A stretch of DNA of 64,000 bases from an uncultured Oscillospiraceae bacterium (GTDB lineage Bacteria; Bacillota; Clostridia; Oscillospirales; Oscillospiraceae). The position numbers and the translations under genes are program-made. This document shows, piece by piece, positions 33,463 through 41,896 of the stretch. The DNA lies in assembly GCA_947626495.1 (NCBI GenBank), contig CANQSJ010000002.1, positions 62,001-126,000 on the forward strand. Direction: 5' to 3'. The notes below the pieces were generated by a model. The model did no database searches, had not been told where the DNA came from, and saw only the letters and a program-made list of their open reading frames with translations. The first letter of the stretch is position 1; each line of letters begins with the position of its first letter.

Positions 33463-34482
33463 ATGACCTACAACGAGATCCTCGAGGCCGCCCGCGGCCA
33501 GGTAGGCCCCATCTGCAAGGCCTGCCCCGTGTGCGACGGCCGCGCCTGCGGCAACGCCGTCCCCGGCCCCGGCTGCAAGGCGCCCAACAACGTCGCCGCC
33601 CGCAACTATGCCAAGTGGCAGGAGGTCTTCGTGAACATGGACACCCTCTGCCCCAGCAAGCCCATCGACACCGCCTTCCGGCTGTTCGGCCACGATTTCA
33701 AGGCCCCCATTTTCATCGCCCCCCTGGGCGGGCTGCCCCTGCACTACGGCGACAAGCACACCGATTTCACCTACAACTCCATCCTGGTCCCCGCCGCGGC
33801 GGAGTACGGCGTGGCCGCCTTCACCGGCGACGGCATGGACCCGGAGATCATGAAAAGCTCCGTCCAGGACATGCTCAAGGTGAAGGGCATGGGCATCCCC
33901 ACCATCAAGCCCTGGAACCTGGAGGCGGTGTTTGAGAAGCTGGACATCCTCAACGCCAACGGCATCTTCGCCGCCGCCATGGACGTGGACGGGGCGGGCC
34001 TGCCCTTCCTGAAGGCCTTCAACCCCAACGCCGGCAGCAAGTCCGTGGACGAGCTGCGCCAGATCACCGCCCACGCCAAAATGCCCTTCATCGTCAAGGG
34101 CATCATGACGCCGAAGGGGGCCGAGAAGGCCATTGAGGGCGGCGCGGCGGCCATCGTGGTGTCCAACCACGGCGGCCGGGTCCAGGGCGGCGTGCCCTCC
34201 ACGGCGGAGGTGCTGCCCGCCATCGCCAAGGCGGTGGACGGCCGGATCCCCGTGTTCGTGGACGGCGGCATCCGCTCCGGCGTGGACGTGTTCCGGGCCC
34301 TGGCCCTGGGCGCGGACGCGGTGCTGATCGGCCGGCCGGTGGTGCCCTTCGTCTACGCCGCCGGCGCTGAGGGACTGACGGTCTATCTGGACAAGCTCAT
34401 CGCGGAGTTGCGGGACACCATGACCATGTGCGGCACCCCCACCCTGGCCGACATCGGCCCGGACAATGTGATCCGCTTCTGA
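33463..34482 (+). CDS. FMN-dependent alpha-hydroxy-acid oxidizing protein
   Basis: ATG 33463 follows AAAGGAG and gives 339 residues. The (beta/alpha)8 FMN-binding fold is marked by APIFIAPLGG, FIVKGIMTPKGAEKAI, the catalytic His in VVSNHGGRVQGG and VFVDGGIRSGVDVFRALALGADAVLIGRP. Relatives oxidise lactate or glycolate to the 2-oxo acid. The N-terminus holds five Cys (residues 18, 21, 24, 29, 38; CX2CX2CX4C) not found in classical members, which could bind a metal or Fe-S cluster. It has a strong promoter and no operon partner, so neither substrate nor electron acceptor is indicated. Confidence 0.85.
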   Translation: MTYNEILEAARGQVGPICKACPVCDGRACGNAVPGPGCKAPNNVAARNYAKWQEVFVNMDTLCPSKPIDTAFRLFGHDFKAPIFIAPLGGLPLHYGDKHTDFTYNSILVPAAAEYGVAAFTGDGMDPEIMKSSVQDMLKVKGMGIPTIKPWNLEAVFEKLDILNANGIFAAAMDVDGAGLPFLKAFNPNAGSKSVDELRQITAHAKMPFIVKGIMTPKGAEKAIEGGAAAIVVSNHGGRVQGGVPSTAEVLPAIAKAVDGRIPVFVDGGIRSGVDVFRALALGADAVLIGRPVVPFVYAAGAEGLTVYLDKLIAELRDTMTMCGTPTLADIGPDNVIRF

Positions 34483-34520
34483 CGCTCCCGCCCGCCTCTC
34501 CGGCGGCGGACAGGAAAAGC

Positions 34521-34545
34521 GGCGGCGTCCCAAGCGGGCGCCGCC
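34521..34545 (+). terminator. Weak hairpin after the oxidase gene
   Basis: GGCGGCG and CGCCGCC form a 7-bp stem with an 11-base loop, about 40 bases after the stop. No T run follows. Confidence 0.35.
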
Positions 34546-34576
34546 TTCCCTGTCCCCGGCCCCGGCGGGACCAGGC

Positions 34577-34605
34577 TTGACTTGGGATCGGAAAAGAGAT
34601 AGAAT
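34577..34605 (+). promoter_or_regulatory. Promoter of plsY
   Basis: TTGACT (34577-34582) and TAGAAT (34600-34605) are 17 bases apart. Confidence 0.7.
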
Positions 34606-34662
34606 ACACTCACTCTCCCGGCGGGCCACCCGGCCGCGCCGGCGGAAAACGCGGAGGAATAC

Positions 34663-35262
34663 ATGGGCTGGTACGTGATCTTGATCCTGGCGGGCTATCT
34701 GATCGGCTCGGTGAACAGCGCCATTTTGCTGGTGCGCAGCAAGTTCAAACGGGACGTGCGCTCCAGTGGCAGCGGCAACGCCGGAGCCACCAACGTGGCC
34801 CGGGTCTACGGCATGCCCATCGGGGTGCTCACCCTGGCCTGCGACGTGGCGAAGGCCGTCGTCGCCTCCCTCATCGGCTGGGCGGCCATGGGCCGGACGG
34901 GCCTGATGACCGCGGGGCTGGGATGCCTGATCGGCCACTGCTGGCCGCTGTTTTTCCAGTTCCGGGGCGGAAAGGGCGTGGCCGTGGCCGCCGGAACGCT
35001 GCTGGTGCTGGACTGGCGGATGTTTTTTGTCATCGTGGCGCTGTTCGCGGTGTGCGTGCTCCTGTGGGGGCGGGTATCCCTGGGCTCGGTGGTGGCGGTG
35101 GCCCTGTTTCCGCCGATCTACTGGCTCGTCCACGGCGCGGACGCAGCTCTGGCCCTGGGCACGGCCATGTGCCTGCTGGTGATCTTCCAGCACCGGCAGA
35201 ACATCCGCCGGCTCATCCGCGGCGAGGAACCCCGCTTCACCCTCCGCCACGAAGACAAATAA
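34663..35262 (+). CDS. plsY: Glycerol-3-phosphate acyltransferase PlsY
   Basis: PlsY transfers the acyl group of acyl-phosphate to glycerol-3-phosphate, the first step of phospholipid synthesis. The 199-residue integral membrane protein has about five hydrophobic helices. Its three conserved loops are visible: SSGSGNAGATNVARVYG (about residues 31-47), FRGGKGVAVAAG (about 101-112) and the C-terminal FQHRQNIRRLIRGEEPRF. GGAGG lies 6 bases before the ATG. It stands alone with its own promoter. Confidence 0.93.
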   Translation: MGWYVILILAGYLIGSVNSAILLVRSKFKRDVRSSGSGNAGATNVARVYGMPIGVLTLACDVAKAVVASLIGWAAMGRTGLMTAGLGCLIGHCWPLFFQFRGGKGVAVAAGTLLVLDWRMFFVIVALFAVCVLLWGRVSLGSVVAVALFPPIYWLVHGADAALALGTAMCLLVIFQHRQNIRRLIRGEEPRFTLRHEDK

Positions 35263-35304
35263 GTCCGCCGCCGGATGATCCTCCGGCCTCCGCGGCCGAC
35301 AAAC

Positions 35305-35342
35305 GCAAAAAAACGCCCCCGGGATCTGCATCCCGGGGGCGT
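35305..35342 (-). terminator. Terminator of tRNA-Arg, also after plsY
   Basis: A stem of at least 12 bp (about 35312-35325 with 35330-35342, loop CTGC) is followed on the minus strand by seven T. It begins 3 bases after the tRNA CCA end. Confidence 0.85.
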
Positions 35343-35344
35343 TC

Positions 35345-35421
35345 TGGCACGGCATGAGGGATTCGAACCCCCGGCCTTCTGGTCCGTAGCCAGACGCTCT
35401 ATCCAGCTGAGCTAATGCCGC
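35345..35421 (-). tRNA. tRNA-Arg (anticodon ACG)
   Basis: The minus strand folds as a complete cloverleaf with an acceptor stem GCGGCAT/ATGCCGT (one G-T closing pair), D arm GCTC...GAGC, anticodon stem TCTGG/CCAGA with loop CTACGGA (anticodon ACG), a five-base variable loop, T arm GGGGG-TTCGAAT-CCCTC, and an encoded CCA. The ACG anticodon is normally deaminated to ICG and reads CGU/CGC/CGA. Confidence 0.97.
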
Positions 35422-35433
35422 TCGTGCCCGAAC

Positions 35434-35462
35434 ATAATAGCACAGGCACGGACAGATTGCAA
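35434..35462 (-). promoter_or_regulatory. Promoter of tRNA-Arg
   Basis: On the minus strand, TTGCAA (35457-35462) and TATTAT (35434-35439) are 17 bases apart, 13 bases before the mature tRNA 5' end. Confidence 0.75.
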
Positions 35463-35486
35463 GGATTATTTTCCGGTTTCTTCCCT

Positions 35487-35648
35487 TTACAGGCCCAGCG
35501 TGCCGGCGACCTCGTCCACGACGTCGCCCATGGACTTGAGGGCCTTGCCGATGTTGAACTTCTTTTTCTTCGGCGCGGCCACCATGCCCACCACGGAGCC
35601 GACCATGATGCCCAGCCCCATGCCCTTGACAAACGACATGTTATTCAT
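35487..35648 (-). CDS. Small YtxH-like membrane protein
   Basis: This 53-residue gene is below usual size cut-offs. ATG 35648 has GAGGGG 6 bases upstream. The protein begins MNNMSFVKG, has one glycine-rich hydrophobic segment (GMGLGIMVGSVVGMVAA, about residues 9-25), a KKKK turn and an amphipathic helix (IGKALKSMGDVVDEVAGTL). This matches the general form of YtxH/small stress-type membrane proteins of Firmicutes; the function is unknown. It lies 25 bases upstream of the tRNA promoter and is divergent from ymdB. Confidence 0.7.
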   Translation of the reverse strand: MNNMSFVKGMGLGIMVGSVVGMVAAPKKKKFNIGKALKSMGDVVDEVAGTLGL

Positions 35649-35742
35649 GCTTTACCCCTCTTTCCTGGCTCTTTCACGGCTAGTATTTCCCGGCAACATG
35701 TGTTATATTTAATGTAATTGTGAAATTTTTAAGGAGACCGAT

Positions 35743-36522
35743 ATGATCATCAGCGTACTTGCGGTAGGCGACGTGTGCGGCGCGCCGGGACTGAAGATAT
35801 TGGAGCAGCGGCTGAAGGCGGTGCGGAAGGAGCGGGGCATATCCTTCGTGGTGGTGAACGGGGAGAACGCCAACGTGGTGGGCGTGACCCCGGACCAGTG
35901 CGACCGCATCTTCAACGCCGGGGCGGACGTGATCACCCTGGGCAACCACACCTGGGTGCGCTGGGAGCTGAAGCCCTATCTGGCGGAGCGGGCCAACATC
36001 CTGCGGCCCATCAACTACGCCCCCCAGTGCCCGGGCCGGGGCTATGGCATCTATGAGACCCCCTACGGGGAGATCATGGTGGTCAACGCCCTGGGCCGGT
36101 TCACCCTGGACAACAACACCGACAACCCCTTCGTGGAGGTGGACCGGCTGCTGACGGAGCTGGACCCGCTGCCGAAGATCATCCTGGTGGACATGCACGC
36201 CGAGGCCACCAGCGAGCGGCTGGCCATGGGCTACTTTCTGGAGGGCCGGGCCAGCGCCGTATGGGGCACCCACACCCACGTGCAGACCTCCGACGCGGCG
36301 GTGCTGCCCGGGGGCACGGGGTATATCAGCGACCTGGGCATGACCGGGGCGGAGCACAGCGTACTGGGCATCGACGTGACCCAGTCCATCAACAAGTTCC
36401 TGGGCGATCCCCCCATGCGGTACAAATCCGGCGACGGAGACGGAAAGATGGAGTGCTGCCAGTTCGACATCGACACCGAGACCGGCCGCTGCGTCCGGGC
36501 GGAGGCCCTGCGGATATCATGA
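35743..36522 (+). CDS. ymdB: YmdB-family metallophosphoesterase (TIGR00282)
   Basis: YmdB hydrolyses 2',3'- and 3',5'-cyclic nucleotides and influences biofilm versus motility choices in B. subtilis. The 259-residue protein has the dimetal-site motifs VGDVCGAPG (D at about residue 9), NGENANVVG, LGNHTW, DMHAEATSE and WGTHTHVQTSD, all characteristic of the family. AAGGAG precedes the ATG. It is the first gene of a four-base-overlap operon with the SbcD-like exonuclease, whereas in Bacillus it follows rny. Confidence 0.92.
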   Translation: MIISVLAVGDVCGAPGLKILEQRLKAVRKERGISFVVVNGENANVVGVTPDQCDRIFNAGADVITLGNHTWVRWELKPYLAERANILRPINYAPQCPGRGYGIYETPYGEIMVVNALGRFTLDNNTDNPFVEVDRLLTELDPLPKIILVDMHAEATSERLAMGYFLEGRASAVWGTHTHVQTSDAAVLPGGTGYISDLGMTGAEHSVLGIDVTQSINKFLGDPPMRYKSGDGDGKMECCQFDIDTETGRCVRAEALRIS

Positions 36523-37622
36523 TAAAGATCCTGCACGCGGCGGATCTGCATCTGGATTCGCCCTTCCAGGCCCTGGGCCGGGAGAAGGCCGCCCTGCGCC
36601 GGAGCGAGCAGCGCGCGCTGCTGGGCCGCATCGCGGAACTGGCCAGGGAACATGAGGCGGACATCGCCGTGTTCGCGGGGGACCTGTTCGACGCGGACAG
36701 TCCCTATTCCGAGACGGCCCGTCTTTTGGAGCAGGTGCTGCCCGGGATGGGCATCCCCGTGTTCCTGGCCCCGGGCAACCACGACTGGTACGGTCCCCGC
36801 TCCCCCTGGGCGCGGCTGGATCTGGGAAAGAACGTACACGTGTTCAGCCGGGAGGCCATCGACTGCGTGGCCCTGCCGCAGCTGCACGCGCGGATATGGG
36901 GCTCCGCCTTCACCGCCAGACACCGCTCCCCTCCCCTGACGGACTTCGAGGCCGTCAAGGACGCCGACACGGTGGACATCATGGTCCTGCACGGGGAGGT
37001 GGGGGTGCCCGGCTCGCCCTACGGGGCCGTCTCCGAGGCGGAGCTGGCCCGCAGCGGCATGGACTATGTGGCCCTGGGCCACAACCACGCCTTCAGCGGC
37101 CTGCGCCGGGCGGGAGACACCTATTACGCCTGGCCGGGGTGCCCGGAGGGCCGGGGCTTCGACGAGACCGGCGAGAAGGGCGTGATCCTGGCGGAGGTGG
37201 AGCCGGACGGCTGCCGCGCCTCCTTCCTGCCCCTGGGCGGGCGGCGGTATGAGGTGCTGAGCGTAGATCTGACGGACAGCGCCGACCACGGCCGGACGGT
37301 GATGGAGGCGGTGGGCCGGGACGCCGGCCGGGACATCTACCGCGTCATCCTCACCGGCGAGCCGGACACGGCACCGGATCTGGCGGGGCTGCAGAGCGCC
37401 CTGGAGGGAAGCTTCTTTGCCCTGCAGCTGCGGGACGGGACCCGCCTGCGCCGGGACGTGTGGGAGGGCCGGGAGGTGCTGAGCCTGCGGGGGCTGTTTC
37501 TGGCCGGCCTGTGGGAGCGGTACAACGCCGCCCAAACGGACGAAGAGCGCGCGCAGATCGAACTGGCGGCCCGATACGGCCTGGCGGCGCTGGAGGGAAG
37601 CGAAGAGCCGCCTCTGGCCTGA
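36519..37622 (+). CDS. SbcD/YhaO-like DNA repair exonuclease
   Basis: ATG 36519 overlaps the ymdB stop (ATGA), giving 367 residues. The metallophosphoesterase core (about 1-240) has HAADLHLDSPF, FAGDLFDADS, APGNHDWYG, MVLHGEVG and LGHNHAFSG, the Mre11/SbcD pattern. The C-terminal region (about 260-367) resembles the YhaO capping domain. With the ATPase encoded 20 bases downstream it should form an SbcCD-like nuclease that opens hairpins or protein-blocked DNA ends. Confidence 0.88.
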   Translation: MIKILHAADLHLDSPFQALGREKAALRRSEQRALLGRIAELAREHEADIAVFAGDLFDADSPYSETARLLEQVLPGMGIPVFLAPGNHDWYGPRSPWARLDLGKNVHVFSREAIDCVALPQLHARIWGSAFTARHRSPPLTDFEAVKDADTVDIMVLHGEVGVPGSPYGAVSEAELARSGMDYVALGHNHAFSGLRRAGDTYYAWPGCPEGRGFDETGEKGVILAEVEPDGCRASFLPLGGRRYEVLSVDLTDSADHGRTVMEAVGRDAGRDIYRVILTGEPDTAPDLAGLQSALEGSFFALQLRDGTRLRRDVWEGREVLSLRGLFLAGLWERYNAAQTDEERAQIELAARYGLAALEGSEEPPLA

Positions 37623-37642
37623 GGACGGATAAAGGAGACCCT

Positions 37643-39604
37643 ATGATCATCAAGAAAATGACCGCGTGGTTCGGCACGCTGGAGGGGGCCAGTCTGGAGC
37701 TGGGCGAGGGACTGAACGTCATCTACGCCCCCAACGAGAGCGGCAAATCCACCTGGTGCGCCTTCCTGCGGGCCATGCTCTACGGCGTGGACACCGGCCA
37801 GCGGGCCCGGCAGGGCCAGCAGCCGGACAAAAAGAAATATCTGCCCTGGAGCGGCGCGCCCATGTCCGGGAGCATGGACGTGCTCACGGCGGACGGGCCC
37901 GTGACGCTGCGCCGATGGACAGAGCGGGCGGGCCAGCCCATGCAGGCCTTCTCCGCCTCCGTCACCGGCACGGACGACCCCGCGCCGGGACTCACGGCGG
38001 AAAACGCCGGGGACGTACTCACCGGCGCGCCCCGGGAGGTGTTCGAGCGCAGCGCCTTCATCCACCAGGCGGGCCTGGGGGTGACCCCCGACCCGGAGCT
38101 GGAAAAGCGGTTCGCCGCCATCGTGTCCGCCGGGGACGAGGAGCAGTCCTTCTCCGAGACGGACGGGCGGCTGCGCGCCTGGCTGCGCCGGCGCCGTTCC
38201 GGCCGCCGGGGCGCCATCCCGGAGCTGGAGGGAGAGATGGCGCGGGTGCGCCAGGAGCTGGACCGGATCGGCGCCGCCGGCCGGGAGGTGGACGCCCTGG
38301 ACCGGGAGCTAGCCGCCGCCCTGGAGCGGCAGACGGAGCTGACCCGCCGGATGGAGGCCGCCCGGGAGGCGGCCCGGAAAAAAGCCCTGGCGGACTATGG
38401 GGCCGCCAAGGCGGAGACGGCCGACTGCGCCGCGGCCCTGGCCGCCGCCCAGGAGGAGAAGATCCGGGCGGTGGAGGCGGTGAAGGGGACCGTGTTCGGC
38501 GCCATGGGTCCGGAGAAGGCAGCCGATCAGGTCCGGCAGGACCTGGACGCGCTGGAGGATACGGCGGCCGCCATCGCGGCCCTGCCCAAAAATTGGACGC
38601 CCGCCCTCCTTCCGGCCGCCGCCGGGGCGCTGTGGCTGGGGGCGGCGTCGGCGTTTTGGCCGGACCCCGTCGCCATCGCCGCCGGCGGGGCGGTGTTTGC
38701 GGCGGCGGCCGTGGGAGCCTGGCTGTGGCGGCGGCGCATTCTGGACCGGCGGCAGGCCCTGGAGGCGGCGGAGCGGCAGATCCTGGACGGCTATGACGCG
38801 GCGGGCCCGGAGGACATCCGGGACCGGCTGGAGGAATATGAGACCCTGTGGGCGGACGCCCATGACGCGGCCCGGGCCCAGGTCCGGGCGGAAAAGGCCC
38901 TGGAGGCGGCGCAGGTCCGCCAGAAGGCGGCGGAGGAGCCCGTCCTGAACGGGCTGGACTTCGTCCGCGGGGACAGCGAGGCGGCCCGGGCCTCCCGGGC
39001 GGTGACCGAGGGACAGGCCCGGATCGATTCCCTGCGGGAGCGGCGGGCCATGGCCGAGGGCCGGGTCCGGGCCCTGGGGGACGAGATGGTGCTGCGCTCG
39101 GAGCTGGAGCGCCAGAGCGCCCGGCGGGAGGAGCTGGAGCGCCAGGAGCAGGCCCTGCTTCTGGCGGTGGAGAGCATGGAGCGGGCGGATATGGGCCTGC
39201 GGGAGAAATTCTCCCCCATGGTGGCGGACCGGGCGGCGGCGCTGTTCGCCCGGCTCACCGGCGGCCGCTACGACGAGATCACCCTGGCCCGGGACCTGTC
39301 CGCCAAGACCCGGCGGGCCGGGGACGCGGTGGGCCGGGAGTCGGATTACCTGTCCCAGGGGGCGCGGGATCAGCTGTATCTGGCGCTGCGGCTGGCGGTG
39401 TGCGAGCTGGCGCTGCCGCCGGAGCAGGGCTGCCCCCTCATCCTGGACGACGCCCTCACCGCCTTCGACCAGGAGCGGATGGAGCGGGCGCTGGCCCTTT
39501 TGAAGGAGCAGTCCGCCGCCCGGCAGGTGCTGCTGTTCTCCTGCCACGAGCGGGAGGCGGCGTACTTCGCCGGCGACGGCGATGTGAGAAAGATCAGCCT
39601 GTGA
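37643..39604 (+). CDS. SbcC/YhaN-like ATPase
   Basis: ATG 37643 follows AAAGGAG and gives 653 residues. The P-loop APNESGKSTW (about residues 30-39) opens the first ATPase half. A long Ala/Arg/Glu-rich coiled coil (about 185-520) is interrupted by two predicted membrane-like hydrophobic segments (about 315-365), a feature of YhaN rather than classical SbcC. The C-terminal half has the signature-like SQGARDQLYLALRLA and Walker B LILDDALTAFD. It likely works with the adjacent SbcD-like nuclease. The hydrophobic pair suggests membrane attachment, an inference from composition. Confidence 0.87.
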   Translation: MIIKKMTAWFGTLEGASLELGEGLNVIYAPNESGKSTWCAFLRAMLYGVDTGQRARQGQQPDKKKYLPWSGAPMSGSMDVLTADGPVTLRRWTERAGQPMQAFSASVTGTDDPAPGLTAENAGDVLTGAPREVFERSAFIHQAGLGVTPDPELEKRFAAIVSAGDEEQSFSETDGRLRAWLRRRRSGRRGAIPELEGEMARVRQELDRIGAAGREVDALDRELAAALERQTELTRRMEAAREAARKKALADYGAAKAETADCAAALAAAQEEKIRAVEAVKGTVFGAMGPEKAADQVRQDLDALEDTAAAIAALPKNWTPALLPAAAGALWLGAASAFWPDPVAIAAGGAVFAAAAVGAWLWRRRILDRRQALEAAERQILDGYDAAGPEDIRDRLEEYETLWADAHDAARAQVRAEKALEAAQVRQKAAEEPVLNGLDFVRGDSEAARASRAVTEGQARIDSLRERRAMAEGRVRALGDEMVLRSELERQSARREELERQEQALLLAVESMERADMGLREKFSPMVADRAAALFARLTGGRYDEITLARDLSAKTRRAGDAVGRESDYLSQGARDQLYLALRLAVCELALPPEQGCPLILDDALTAFDQERMERALALLKEQSAARQVLLFSCHEREAAYFAGDGDVRKISL

Positions 39605-39629
39605 GCGCGGCGGTAAGAACACCGCCTTG

Positions 39630-39746
39630 AAAGCCTCCCCTGTGCAAGGGGAGGTGCCGAGCGGAGTAAGGCGGAGGGGTTGTCGTACCCGAGAGAACAA
39701 TCCCTCAGGCAGCGCTCCGCGCTGCCAGCCCCCTTTGCACAAGGGC
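39630..39746. mobile_element. 117-bp inverted-repeat element (MITE-like), empty copy
   Basis: The left end AAAGCCTCCCCTGTGCAAGG... matches the element at 41897. The right end, read in reverse complement (GGCCCTTGTGCAAAGGGGGC), is an imperfect inverted copy of the left end. Inner boundaries GGAGGGGTTGT and AACAATCCCTC are also inverted. Only about 15 bases separate the two ends, so it carries no gene. It sits in the gap after the SbcC-like gene and ends 5 bases before the TAAGGAG site of the next gene. Confidence 0.75.
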
Positions 39747-39764
39747 CATATAAGGAGCATAATC

Positions 39765-40871
39765 ATGTATGCATTTGTGGTACCCTGTCTGTTCGGACTG
39801 GAGGGGCCCTGCGCCGACGAGCTGCGGCGGATGGGCCTGGAGGATGTCCGGGCGGAGAACGGGCGCGTCCGCTTTTCCGGGGACGGGGCGTGCTGCGCCA
39901 AGGCCAATCTCCGCCTCCGCACCGGGGAGCGGGTGCTGCTCTCCCTGGGCAGCTTTGAGGCCGCCACCTTCGACGCCCTCTTTGAGGGCGTGCGGGCCCT
40001 GCCCCTGGAGGACTACATCCCCAAGGGCGGCCAGTTCCCCGTGAAGGGCTACTGCCTGGACTCGGCGCTGCACTCGGTGCCGGACTGCCAGCGGATCATC
40101 AAAAAGGCCGCCGCCACCCGTCTAGGCGGGGCGTACCGGGCCGAGTGGCTGCCGGAGGACGGGGCCATGTACCAGCTGCAGTTCTCCCTGGTCCGGGATC
40201 GGGCGGAGATCTATCTGGACACCTCCGGCGCCCCCCTCTACAAGCGGGGCTACCGGCCGGGCCACGTGGCCGCGCCCCTGCGGGAGACGCTGGCGGCGGC
40301 CATGGTGGGCCTCGCCCGCTACCGGGGCCGGGACGCCCTGTGGGACCCCTTCTGCGGCAGCGGCACCATCCCCATTGAGGCGGCCCTCATCGCCCGGAAC
40401 CGGGCCCCGGGGCTGAACCGGACCTTCGCCGCCCAGAAGTGGGGCTTCATCCCCCGGGCCGCCTGGTCCGACGCCGCGGAGGAGGCCCGGAGCCTGGAAT
40501 ACCGCGGGGAGTACCACATCTTCGCCTCCGACATCGACCCCCGGGCCGTGTCCCTGTCCCGGGAGAACGCCCGGCGGGCCGGCGTGGCCGGCGACATCAC
40601 CTTTGCACTGGCCGACGCCTGCACCGCCCCCGCCCCCTGGGAAAGGGGCGTGATCGTGTGCAACCCGCCCTACGGGGAGCGGATGGGCGAGCGGCAGGAA
40701 GCCCAGGCCCTTTACCGGGACATGGGCCGGACGCTGGGCGCGATGGCGGACTGGAAGCAGTACGTCATCTCCTCCGAGCCGGACTTTGAGCGGTATTACG
40801 GCCGAAAGGCCGCCAAGCGCCGCAAGCTCTACAACGGCATGATCCAGTGCTGGCTGAACATGTACTGGTGA
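39765..40871 (+). CDS. THUMP-domain class I SAM RNA methyltransferase (RlmL-N/YpsC-like)
   Basis: ATG 39765 is preferred because TAAGGAG lies 8 bases upstream and the family N-terminus starts there; the protein has 368 residues. A THUMP domain (about 40-155) precedes a Rossmann methyltransferase domain with DPFCGSGTIPIEAALIA (about 192-208), ASDIDPRAVSLSRENA and the catalytic NPPYGERMG (about 300). Such enzymes make m2G2445-type modifications in 23S rRNA. The inverted-repeat element lies directly upstream and probably forms part of its leader. Confidence 0.9.
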   Translation: MYAFVVPCLFGLEGPCADELRRMGLEDVRAENGRVRFSGDGACCAKANLRLRTGERVLLSLGSFEAATFDALFEGVRALPLEDYIPKGGQFPVKGYCLDSALHSVPDCQRIIKKAAATRLGGAYRAEWLPEDGAMYQLQFSLVRDRAEIYLDTSGAPLYKRGYRPGHVAAPLRETLAAAMVGLARYRGRDALWDPFCGSGTIPIEAALIARNRAPGLNRTFAAQKWGFIPRAAWSDAAEEARSLEYRGEYHIFASDIDPRAVSLSRENARRAGVAGDITFALADACTAPAPWERGVIVCNPPYGERMGERQEAQALYRDMGRTLGAMADWKQYVISSEPDFERYYGRKAAKRRKLYNGMIQCWLNMYW

Positions 40872-40918
40872 GCGCGGCGGGGCAAAGTATCAGGATCTGA
40901 CCGGAGAGGAGCGGAACA

Positions 40919-41779
40919 ATGGACATTCGGATCGCGCTGCTGCAGCTGCTGCCCTGCGGCGGTCTGCAGGAGCAGCTGGAAAAGGGCCTCGACGCCTGCA
41001 AAAAGGCGAAGGCGCTGGGGGCGGATATCGCCCTGTTCCCGGAGATGTGGAGCGACGGCTACGCCCTGCCCCAGGACGAGCAGACCCTCCGGGCGCTGGC
41101 GGTGGCCGCCGACAGCCCCTTCGTCAACGCCTTCGGCGCCCTGGCCCGGGAGCTTGAGATGGCCATCGCGGTCACCTTCCTGGAGAGCTGCGAGCCAAAG
41201 CCCCGGAACGCGGCGGTCCTCTTCGACCGCCATGGCCGGCGGCTGCTGCACTATGCCAAGGTCCACACCTGCGCCTTCGATCTGGAGCGGGTGCTGTCCC
41301 CCGGGGAGGATTTTTTCGTGGCCGATCTGGACGTGGGGCCCGCCACGGTGAAGGTGGGCTGCATGATCTGCTTCGACCGGGAATTCCCCGAGAGCGCCCG
41401 GCTGCTGATGCTGAAGGGCGCCGAGCTGGTCCTGGCCCCCAACGCCTGCCCCATGGAGATCAACCGGCTGGCGGCGCTGCGCACCAGGGCCTACGAAAAC
41501 ATGATGGCCATCGCCACCTGCAACTATCCGGCGGGCCAGCCGGACTGCAACGGCCGCTCCACCCTGTTCGACGGTATCGCGTGGCTGCAGGAGGAGCCCT
41601 GGACGCGGGATATGTGCGCCTTTGAGGCGCCGGAGGAGGAAGGGGTCTACATCGCCGAACTGGACCTGGACCAGCTGCGCCGGTATCGGGAGCGGGAGAT
41701 CATGGGGGACAAATACCGCCGTCCGGAGACGTACGGCCTGCTGGCCGGGGAGACACGGGGACCGGTCCCGGCCCGGTGA
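40919..41779 (+). CDS. Carbon-nitrogen hydrolase (nitrilase superfamily)
   Basis: This 286-residue protein carries the Glu-Lys-Cys catalytic triad of the superfamily: Glu in LFPEMWSDGY (about 41), Lys in HYAKVHTCAF (about 118) and Cys in GCMICFDREFPESARL (about 155). Members hydrolyse amides such as omega-amidates, N-carbamoyl compounds or deaminated glutathione. The specific substrate is not evident. GGAGAGGAG precedes the ATG; the gene follows the methyltransferase by 47 bases and may be co-transcribed with it. Confidence 0.88.
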   Translation: MDIRIALLQLLPCGGLQEQLEKGLDACKKAKALGADIALFPEMWSDGYALPQDEQTLRALAVAADSPFVNAFGALARELEMAIAVTFLESCEPKPRNAAVLFDRHGRRLLHYAKVHTCAFDLERVLSPGEDFFVADLDVGPATVKVGCMICFDREFPESARLLMLKGAELVLAPNACPMEINRLAALRTRAYENMMAIATCNYPAGQPDCNGRSTLFDGIAWLQEEPWTRDMCAFEAPEEEGVYIAELDLDQLRRYREREIMGDKYRRPETYGLLAGETRGPVPAR

Positions 41780-41896
41780 AGAGCGGCCGCGCCCCTGGCC
41801 CTGGGCTTCCGGTGCGTGGGGGAGTACATGTGCTGCAAAACGGCGCTGTGACCGGCGGCACGACAGATCAGGAGTTGTAAAAGTCACCGCTAGGCT

